DNA from: Buchananella felis
Lineage (GTDB): Bacteria; Actinomycetota; Actinomycetes; Actinomycetales; Actinomycetaceae
NCBI RefSeq assembly: GCF_041380015.1
Contig: NZ_CP159978.1
Reading direction: 5' to 3' (one strand)
Length of the DNA: 64,000 nucleotides
The notes beneath the pieces were generated by a model. It did no database searches and had not been told where the DNA came from. It saw only the letters and a program-made list of their open reading frames with translations. Below are positions 18,423-25,064 of this stretch, one piece after another (the stretch's first letter is position 1; each line of letters opens with the position of its first letter). A program made the translations under genes and the position numbers.

Positions 18423-18744
18423 CAGCACTCACCTCTATACAACCGTCGCGCACGGCACTTCGCGCGTTACAAGCGCTCGTCCGGGTTCGGGTCCGCACGC
18501 GGATCATCCAGTAATGCCGTCCTGGCGGGAGAGTCGATGAAGACCATTAATACCGTCGTGTTTGCCGCATAGCCGATTACCACACCGTTAGACAATCTCC
18601 AGTCAACCGTTTTCTTTCCCGATTCCGTCAATCCGCACTGCGGGTTCCCGTACAACATCGTCAACTCTTCAGTCAATGCGTTGGTCAACTCCAGAACGGC
18701 TTGACCATGGCTTTGCACATCCTCCGACCTGACTTTTGACACCG

Positions 18745-20346
18745 TTAGTGACCCATTTTGTTGGTGAGGCTGGCCAGGATGTTGGCGGCTTGGCCTTGGG
18801 GTTGGCTGGTGGCTGTGAGTTCGTGTCCGTTGATGTTGATGGTGACGTCAATGACGGGCCTGAGGGCCTGGATGATCTTCTTGATGGACAGGCCGGTTCG
18901 GGTCTGTAGGTGGCGGGCTATGGCCAGGGCAGCGGTTACCACGGTCAGGTGAGCCTGGATGGATTGGTGGGTGTGGTGGAAGACCGGGCGGGCGCGTAGA
19001 TCGTGTTTGGACATGCGAAAGGACTGTTCCACCTTCCACAGATCGTGGTAGTCAGCCACAATTTCGGCCGCGCTCATGGACTGGGCTGGGATGTTGGTGA
19101 CATAGCCCTTAAGCCCGACTAGACGCCGCGCCCTGGCCAGGGCCTTTTCATCCAGGCCCCTTCCTTGGGAGCTAGTGGTGACGAACCTGGCTGAGCGCAT
19201 AGCTTTTTCCCCAGCAACGATGGCTCTAGCCCGGTTCTCCTGGAGAGTAAGGGTCTTGTTGTCCCTGGCGGCACGCTTTGATGAGTAGACCCAGATCGCC
19301 CGCCACGAGCCCGGGTGTGTTTGTGGGTGCCAGACCGGTTCGGCCTTGAGGCGCTGATCGCGTTCTTGTTTGCCGGCGTGGCGTGGGGTGATGGTCTCAA
19401 TGATCTGCCCATCAGTGAAGTAGTCCCCGTGCCAGAAGAAATGCGCTTGGAGGTCCAGGGGTGCTTTGGTCTGCCTGGCCCCGACAATGAAGCCGTAGCC
19501 AGCCTCGTTGAGGGCTTGCAAGTTAGCCCGAGAGAGCATGCCAGCATCAGCTACCACCACCAGGTTTTCCACCCCAGCGCGTTGCTTGAAGGCCTCGATG
19601 GTGGGGATGAGGGTATGGGTTTCGCACTTGTTGCCCTCCCAACAGGAGGCCTCTAGGGGAAAACCGTTGCGGTCTACCAGCAGGCCGACCAGGATCTGGG
19701 GATCGACGCGGCGTTCCTTGGAGTAACCGACCTTGCGTAGCGCGTCTTCTTCCTCGACTTCGAAGTACAAGGTAGTCACGTCGTACAACACCAAGGACAC
19801 ATCCCCATACGCCAGGCAATGCGCCAAAGCCGCGCGAGCCAAAGCGCAGCGGTAATCACGCTCCACACAACGGGCCAGGGCACGAAAGTGGGTGCGTGAG
19901 TCAAAGGATTCCAGCCCCAGGCTGGTCAACATTGCTGCTATAGCGCTCTTGCTGGTGGGTTCGATCAGCCGGGCCAGGACAATCTGTTTGAAGGCCTCAT
20001 CGCCTACCGCTTGGTCAAAGCCAAGATCCCGCCAAGCATCGCAAAGGATCTGCCACAACAAGCCGCTACGGTGGCCAACCACGCGCGCTGCGCTACTGGC
20101 CGCCTGCCGGTAGTCCTCCAGGCCACCCGGCGCGGAGTCTGCCCACCCCGATGAAAGGTCCAGGTCTAGCTCGAGCTGGCCAGGATGGAGCTTTTCCCGT
20201 GCGATCTGGACCAAGGCAGCAAGCTCGCCAGGCGTACGAGCCGAACCAATGTGCTCAACAATCCTGTTACGCCGGCCTTCCTTGATCACGATCTGCACAG
20301 CCGTGGCCCCCGAGGCAGTACGCACTTGACGGATGAACGGGCTCAC
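18745..20346 (-). CDS. IS1634-family transposase
   Basis: A 533-residue DDE transposase starting at GTG 20346. The first catalytic aspartate is in LVLYDVTTLYFE, the second in VVVADAGMLSR, and the glutamate region is YHDLWKVEQSFRMSKHDLRA, the Y-x-R/K-E-K signature of IS4-related enzymes. The N-terminus (RTASGATAVQIV, IVEHIGSA) is typical of the IS1634/IS1549 group. No frameshift or stop is seen, so it is probably functional. Its upstream region lies within the first of two tandem 105-bp copies, so the promoter may be doubled. Confidence 0.93.
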   Translation of the reverse strand: MSPFIRQVRTASGATAVQIVIKEGRRNRIVEHIGSARTPGELAALVQIAREKLHPGQLELDLDLSSGWADSAPGGLEDYRQAASSAARVVGHRSGLLWQILCDAWRDLGFDQAVGDEAFKQIVLARLIEPTSKSAIAAMLTSLGLESFDSRTHFRALARCVERDYRCALARAALAHCLAYGDVSLVLYDVTTLYFEVEEEDALRKVGYSKERRVDPQILVGLLVDRNGFPLEASCWEGNKCETHTLIPTIEAFKQRAGVENLVVVADAGMLSRANLQALNEAGYGFIVGARQTKAPLDLQAHFFWHGDYFTDGQIIETITPRHAGKQERDQRLKAEPVWHPQTHPGSWRAIWVYSSKRAARDNKTLTLQENRARAIVAGEKAMRSARFVTTSSQGRGLDEKALARARRLVGLKGYVTNIPAQSMSAAEIVADYHDLWKVEQSFRMSKHDLRARPVFHHTHQSIQAHLTVVTAALAIARHLQTRTGLSIKKIIQALRPVIDVTININGHELTATSQPQGQAANILASLTNKMGH

Positions 20347-20355
20347 AAACCCTCA

Positions 20356-20565
20356 TCATAGCCACCCCCTTAGTGACCCAAACCAACCCCCACACCCGCA
20401 GAAAATCAACGAAAACCCGACCCAAACCACCCAGCTCCATACCAAGTGTCAAAAGTCAGGTCATAGCCACCCCCTTAGTGACCCAAACCAACCCCCACAC
20501 CCGCAGAAAATCAACGAAAACCCGACCCAAACCACCCAGCTCCATACCAAGTGTCAAAAGTCAGG
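20356..20565. repeat. Perfect 105-bp tandem duplication at the IS right end
   Basis: Positions 20356-20460 and 20461-20565 are the same 105-bp unit, starting TCATAGCCACCCCC and ending GTGTCAAAAGTCAGG. Each unit includes the IS terminal inverted repeat. I see no mismatch between copies, so the event is recent. Confidence 0.93.
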
Positions 20566-20872
20566 TCCGAGGAAACGCGAGTGGTCAGCTGGAACACAGC
20601 CGACCAAACACCACCGTCGTGGACCGAAAAGTACGCATCGCGTTTTGATCGATCACCGAGCCCGACGTAAAAGAAGGTCGGCTTTTCCAGATCCTCTACC
20701 CAACCCAGTTTCGAACAGATGGCCCGCCCCTGTTCTGGCGTAAGCGGCCAGGGCGCGTCCGCCCACGCCCTAACCGTAGCCACACACCGCTCTAAGGACA
20801 TCGCCTCGAACTCACCCATTGGCGCTCACCTCCACACAACAGCAACTAACGCACTCGCCGCGCGGACATCGA

Positions 20873-21367
20873 TCAAATGTAGACGCGGCGCAGCAACTCG
20901 TCGGGTGGCAGCTGGTCGCGCTCAATGTAGTCTCTAAACACCTTCGCGGCCTGCTCACCCGTGAAGACCTCCTCCGGATGCAGACGCACCACGAACGGCT
21001 CCTCGCCCCCGTTATCCCACGAAATCGTGGTCCACGCCTCCGGATCCCGCACAGGCTCCCGCGCCACCACATAATGCTCGAACGACTTATTCGGGTGCGT
21101 CACCCGCACCTCAACCGTCAAAGCCTCGGTAGAACCACCGCACTGCATGTAATTACCTCGATGATACGAGTTCTTACGCACATTGTATGGATGCACCTCG
21201 TCCGGCCCAGCCCACGCAATCATAGAGAAAATACGCTTACCATCCATGAAACGAGGCGATGCCAGTAGGCGCTCGAAAGAATCTGCAAACCTCTCCGGAG
21301 TATGCTGCGGACTATAAGTTCTGATCACGCCATCTTCGCCGACTGTAACATTCTCAAATCGCTTCAC
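20873..21367 (-). CDS. Family A immunity-like protein, copy 3 (locus 2)
   Basis: A 164-residue A protein, GTG start at 21367 by family alignment. The variable N-terminal third (FERLLASPRFMDGKRIFSM) and the short block DEVHPYNVRKNSY are private to this copy. The C-terminal half is the constant region, ending LLRRVYI. It is followed 53 bases on by the start of the IS-broken B gene, keeping the A-B pair spacing of the other modules. Confidence 0.8.
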   Translation of the reverse strand: MKRFENVTVGEDGVIRTYSPQHTPERFADSFERLLASPRFMDGKRIFSMIAWAGPDEVHPYNVRKNSYHRGNYMQCGGSTEALTVEVRVTHPNKSFEHYVVAREPVRDPEAWTTISWDNGGEEPFVVRLHPEEVFTGEQAAKVFRDYIERDQLPPDELLRRVYI

Positions 21368-21445
21368 TGACCCACCCAATCTCGACTACCCGACCAAGAC
21401 ATAGCAGCGACTAGCACACCTTGACGCACGGGAGACTCCAGCGCA

Positions 21446-21955
21446 CTACAATCGCTCGTCCGGGTTCGGATCCGCGCTTGGGTCGGCCATGAGAGCGGTC
21501 CGGGCGGGAGAGTCCACGGTCACCATTAGAACCCGAGGGTTGTGGACCAAATCGATTGTCACGCCGTCGGCCAACTCCCATTCAATCAGCTCCGCGCCCC
21601 TGGGGGTAACTGTGCGACTCGGCTTGCCATATTCTACAGAAATCTGCTCGATGACCGCACTAGCCAATTCCTTTAAGAACGGCGCATTCTTCTCGACTTC
21701 ATCCACTGCGAACCGTGTGGTCAAGTAGAAAGTAACCGACCACACCTTGCCATCCTTGGCAACAACGCTGATATTGCGATCCTTTCCACCGTTGAAGCCA
21801 CTGTAGTAGAACCTCGAGTTCTCAGGATCAGGCAGCCACCCGAGCCTGGAGCAAATGGCCTCACCAGCTTCGGGCATAAGTGGCCACGCAGCATCTGCCC
21901 ACGCCCTAATCGCAGCCACACTACGCTCTACCGACATCGCCTCAAACTCGCCCAT
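21446..21955 (-). CDS. Family B immunity-like protein, copy 7, most divergent (locus 2)
   Basis: A 169-residue B protein, start ATG 21955 after a good ribosome site. It is the most divergent B copy: MSVERSVAAIRAWADAAWP, GFNGGKDRNISVVAKDGKVW, and a private C-terminal block (KPSRTVTPRGAELIEWELADG), yet the DPNPDERL end is kept. It is the first B gene after toxin 2 and its partner A, so its divergence may reflect specificity for that toxin. The relation is inference from position. Confidence 0.82.
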   Translation of the reverse strand: MGEFEAMSVERSVAAIRAWADAAWPLMPEAGEAICSRLGWLPDPENSRFYYSGFNGGKDRNISVVAKDGKVWSVTFYLTTRFAVDEVEKNAPFLKELASAVIEQISVEYGKPSRTVTPRGAELIEWELADGVTIDLVHNPRVLMVTVDSPARTALMADPSADPNPDERL

Positions 21956-22007
21956 TGGCACTCACCTCCACACAACGCCACTCACGCGCCTGCCACGCCG
22001 GCATGGC

Positions 22008-22502
22008 TCAAATGTCGACGCGGCGCAGCAACTCGTCGGGTGGGAGCTGGTCGCGCTCGATGTAGTCTCTAAACACCTTCGCGGCCTGCTCACCCGTGAA
22101 GACCTCCTCCGGATGCAGACGCACCACGAACGGCTCCTCACCCCCGTTATCCCACGAAATCGTGGTCCACGCCTCCGGATCCCGCACAGGCTCCCGCGCC
22201 ACCACGTAGTGCTCGAACGACTTATTCGGGTGCGTCACCCGCACCTCCACCGTCATCGCAGCAGTAGAACCCCCGCACTGCATGTAATTGCCGTGATGAT
22301 ACGAATTCTTAGGAACATCATCCGGCTCCACGCCATCCGGCCCAGCCCATGCAATCAAGGAGAACACGTACTTGCCATCCAGAAGCCTAGGGGAGGTAAG
22401 TGAGCGCTCAAAATCGTCAGCAAAGGTCTTTGGCGTATCCTGAGGACTGTACGTACTGCTAGCTCCGTCCTCGCCAATATAGATTGTCTCAAATCGTTTC
22501 AT
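22008..22502 (-). CDS. Family A immunity-like protein overlapping toxin 2 (likely cognate immunity)
   Basis: A 164-residue A protein whose ATG (22502-22500) overlaps the TGA of toxin 2 (22501-22499), the same ATGA coupling as in locus 1. It is very close to copy 1 at 7421 and to the IS-broken copy (SPRLLDGKYVFSLIAW, DDVPKNSYHHGNYM). The overlap makes it the likely immunity protein for toxin 2. Near-identical bank copies in both loci could therefore also protect against this toxin. Confidence 0.83.
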   Translation of the reverse strand: MKRFETIYIGEDGASSTYSPQDTPKTFADDFERSLTSPRLLDGKYVFSLIAWAGPDGVEPDDVPKNSYHHGNYMQCGGSTAAMTVEVRVTHPNKSFEHYVVAREPVRDPEAWTTISWDNGGEEPFVVRLHPEEVFTGEQAAKVFRDYIERDQLPPDELLRRVDI

Positions 22503-24025
22503 AGTCTTTTCACCCGTTCAGTAAATACGCTGACGATCTCTATTTTACGTCCGTCATTCAATGTCACCCGGGCGGGATTATCGGGAGTGACCAGGCTGTC
22601 GAATAGCTTCTGTTGTGGCGTCTTGCGTGCGGCACCACTCTTTACTTCCAGGCCAATCCAAGTCCCGTCATCAAGCTGCACAATTCGGTCGAAGTAGCGG
22701 CCGTTGGGAGACCCATTCACATGCGCCAGCTTCCGATCCGCGACTTCCTCAACTACTTCCCTCCCCTTTTTTGCCATTTTATCTATGAACTGCTTCGCAC
22801 CGATCGCTTCGGTCTCCGCGTAAGCACGGGCACCCCCGTTCTTTGAAACGAAATGACCAAGAATGTCCCTACCGTCCCCACGATCCATTCCCGGCTTTAG
22901 TTCGGACGGTTTCACCTTCCGCCCGAGATTCTTGTTCCACTGCCGCACCTGCCCGGCAGCGTTGTTCAGCGAATTGGAGGTGCCCTTCAGAGTGTTCTTC
23001 CCGGCAGCATAGACCTTGCTCGCGCCCGTGTTTACCGCCTTAACGGCCCCACGCCCAAAGGTCAAAAACGCGCCCTTCAGTCCACCAGCAGCGTTGAGTG
23101 CCCCACCAAAGTTCTTCAGGGCCTTGAGTGAGGAGACTGCGCCGCGTAGTCCGCCCAGGCCGATGCAGCCTAGGGCGGCGAAGCCCACGGAGAGGAGAGC
23201 CTCGCCCCAAGTCTTTTCGCCGCCGATGGCTAGGCCGATGTTGGCTAGTGCAGCCACGATCCCAGCGATCCCAGCGATAACCGCTAGTGCCTGTCCTAGT
23301 ACAGGAACCCAGCACAAGACCAGGGCCAAGATGCCCGCAATATTGGCCACCCATTCGGCTATGTCAGCGATCCAACCCAGGACCTTAGCGCCATAGTCCT
23401 CCCACCAGCCGTCATTAAGCCCATCGGTGGCGGTAACACCCTGGATCGCATCAATTGCCGTCTGCGCGGCCCGATCCCGGTCCGCCACAGCGGCCTGGAC
23501 CACCCGGACCTGATTATCAATCCGCTCCTGAGCGGCCGCCGCCTCCTGTCCAGCACTATTAGCTAGCCGCGTGTAACGCACCTGCTGGTCATGCCCATAG
23601 CCGCTGTCGTCGTCGGCGCCCGCGTAGTCGTCGGCCAGGTCCTGGTAGTAGCGCTGGTTGTCACGGGCCTCATCGCGCTCCCACTCGGCCTGCCTGGCCG
23701 CATACAAAGCATTCAGCGTGTCGGTCTGCACCCGGTCCAACGCCGCCGAATACGTCTCCAACGCCTCCCCGGCCGCGCGGTAACGCCCCTCTGCTCTGCC
23801 GATCCCGTCTAGCAGGGTGTCGCGCTGCTCTAGTAGCGCCGTGACACTCTCGGCCCGCGAACTCGCCCCCGCCTCCAGCGCCCGCAGGCTGTCGGCGCAA
23901 CGCTTGATCGCATCAGCCACACCTCGATAACGGGTAGCGCCATCTCGAACCACCACCGGGTCCCCTGGGGTGGGGTCACTGCCCAACCCCAGGGCGCTCC
24001 AATCGGAGGGACGATAACTCACCAC
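22499..24025 (-). CDS. Polymorphic toxin 2: same N-terminus, diverged nuclease-like C-terminus
   Basis: A 508-residue paralogue of toxin 1. The first ~370 residues, covering the T7SS-signal-like helical region and the hydrophobic segment, are nearly identical. After KPSELKPG the sequences separate, with GDGRDILGHFVSKNGGARAY here. The nuclease-like core keeps RYFDR, LDDGTW and GLEVKSG (E460, K462) and QQKLFDSL, so the fold is the same while surface residues differ. That pattern is expected where only the toxin tip and its immunity partner co-diverge. The start is GTG near 24025. The duplicated upstream region includes a GTCCCC/GGGGAC hairpin. Confidence 0.85.
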   Translation of the reverse strand: MVSYRPSDWSALGLGSDPTPGDPVVVRDGATRYRGVADAIKRCADSLRALEAGASSRAESVTALLEQRDTLLDGIGRAEGRYRAAGEALETYSAALDRVQTDTLNALYAARQAEWERDEARDNQRYYQDLADDYAGADDDSGYGHDQQVRYTRLANSAGQEAAAAQERIDNQVRVVQAAVADRDRAAQTAIDAIQGVTATDGLNDGWWEDYGAKVLGWIADIAEWVANIAGILALVLCWVPVLGQALAVIAGIAGIVAALANIGLAIGGEKTWGEALLSVGFAALGCIGLGGLRGAVSSLKALKNFGGALNAAGGLKGAFLTFGRGAVKAVNTGASKVYAAGKNTLKGTSNSLNNAAGQVRQWNKNLGRKVKPSELKPGMDRGDGRDILGHFVSKNGGARAYAETEAIGAKQFIDKMAKKGREVVEEVADRKLAHVNGSPNGRYFDRIVQLDDGTWIGLEVKSGAARKTPQQKLFDSLVTPDNPARVTLNDGRKIEIVSVFTERVKRL

Positions 24026-24124
24026 AAACCCCCAACGGAATCAGTCACTGCCTGCTGCGCACTGGCTAGTTTATGGTCCCCCTCGCCTTTTCGCGGGGAC
24101 TCCAACACAAGACAGTGAATTACC
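22950..24124. repeat. Toxin-gene duplication, copy 2
   Basis: Nearly identical to 9500-10671 in the same orientation, about 13.4 kb apart. It covers the toxin 5' half and ~100 upstream bases, ending at GTGAATTACC just before the nrdG stop. Direct repeats of this length can recombine and delete or duplicate the intervening methyltransferase-manA segment and immunity bank. Confidence 0.85.
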
Positions 24125-24140
24125 CTCACGGGCACGCGGC

Positions 24141-25052
24141 TCAGGCCGCCCGCACGTGGAACGTCTCAAAACCCAGCGCGCCGATGGCCTCCACCAGCCC
24201 GCCCCACTCGCGCTGCCACACCTGCGCGTCCCAGGCCGTAGCCCCGGCCTCAAACTGCGCCGCCGTCCCCTGCACGCGTGCCTCCTGTAGCGCGAAGGTG
24301 GGCGCGCCCGCGCAGCGGGCGCGCCGGGCCACCTCCAGGACATCCTCAGCCGCCACGGACCCCGGGTGGATCGTGGTGCGCACCTCCAGCCCCACGCCCG
24401 CGTCCAGCGCCAACTCCAGGCACTGCCAGGGCGCCGTGCCACGCGCCCCCCGGCCCGCCACCGCACCGTAATGCTCCGGTAGCGCCTTCAAGTCCAGGCC
24501 CACCCAGTCCAGCAGCGGCAGCGCCGCCGCCAACCGGTGCGGATAAGCACCCGCCGTGTGCAGCCCGGTACCAAAGCCCAGCTCACGCACCCGCGCCAGC
24601 GCCGGGATAAGCGCGCCCTGGCGCGTGGCCTCCCCGCCGGAAAACACCACCCCGTCTAGCAGGCCGCGCCTGCGGCCCAGCAGCTCCTCCACCTCCGCCC
24701 AGGCCACTTGCCCCGGCACCTGCGGGTCGATGATCGCCACGTTCTGGCAGTACGTGCAGCTCCACGGGCAGCCCTGCAGGTACAGCGTGGCGCACAGGTG
24801 ATCGGGCCAGTCCGTGGAGTTAAGCGGCACCACCCCCGCGATCTGCAAGTCCTCCGCCCTCGGCGTCGTCCTCCCCCCACTCGCCTGCGGCGTCGGCCTC
24901 CCCCCGATCAGACGCGGCGCACCACCGCCCCCCGCCCCGTCCGGTACCGGGCGGTGCCTGCTCGCACCGGCGGGCGCGGCAGCGTCGGCCACCCCCACCA
25001 AACTCGAAGCGGCCGCAATGCGCGTGTCCGCCGGTGCGACGTCGGCCCCCAT
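24141..25052 (-). CDS. nrdG: Anaerobic ribonucleotide reductase-activating protein (radical SAM)
   Basis: Generates the glycyl radical on NrdD using SAM and a [4Fe-4S] cluster. The 303-residue protein has the radical-SAM motif CPWSCTYC (C95, C99, C102), GGEA at about 139-142, and the rest of a partial TIM barrel. The N-terminus carries about 65 extra Ala/Pro/Gly-rich residues of no known role, so a start closer to residue 65 is possible; ATG 25052 is 12 bases after the nrdD stop, which supports operon translation. It resembles the NrdG2/pyruvate formate-lyase-activating-like type rather than the short E. coli form. Confidence 0.9.
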   Translation of the reverse strand: MGADVAPADTRIAAASSLVGVADAAAPAGASRHRPVPDGAGGGGAPRLIGGRPTPQASGGRTTPRAEDLQIAGVVPLNSTDWPDHLCATLYLQGCPWSCTYCQNVAIIDPQVPGQVAWAEVEELLGRRRGLLDGVVFSGGEATRQGALIPALARVRELGFGTGLHTAGAYPHRLAAALPLLDWVGLDLKALPEHYGAVAGRGARGTAPWQCLELALDAGVGLEVRTTIHPGSVAAEDVLEVARRARCAGAPTFALQEARVQGTAAQFEAGATAWDAQVWQREWGGLVEAIGALGFETFHVRAA

Positions 25053-25064
25053 ACCGCCAGCGCC

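Larger units (their letters stand above)
18729..20565 (-). mobile_element. IS1634-family insertion sequence with doubled right end
   Basis: The ends are inverted repeats CCTGACTTTTGACAC (left from 18729; right, read inward from 20565). The element is flanked by TCCGA at 18724-18728 and 20566-20570. It carries one intact DDE transposase gene. The right end is present twice because a 105-bp unit is tandemly repeated, so the element has an internal extra terminus at 20460. The insertion interrupts a family B gene. Unlike the nearby ISL3 element this one looks recently active. Confidence 0.92.
18467..20819 (-). pseudogene. Family B immunity-like gene split by an IS1634-type element
   Basis: The 5' part (20571-20819, MGEFEAMSLERCV to QLTTRVS) and 3' part (18467-18728, EDVQSHGQAVLEL to DPNPDERL) flank the element at 18729-20565. 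Joining them through a single copy of the 5-bp duplication TCCGA restores the reading frame seen in intact B genes. The 3' half is of a private type (GNPQCGLTESGKKTVDWRL) not found elsewhere in the window. An ATG-led reading frame inside the 3' fragment begins in the IS end and is not a real gene. Confidence 0.9.

Noticed and set aside
18467..18742. Separate 91-residue gene at the end of the IS1634 element
   Set aside because: Its first codons come from the IS terminal repeat; it is the 3' half of a B gene split by the insertion.
6858..24025. CRISPR-like or tandem-repeat array interpretation of the repeated blocks
   Set aside because: The repeats are 500-base coding modules with intact frames and ribosome sites, not short repeats with spacers.
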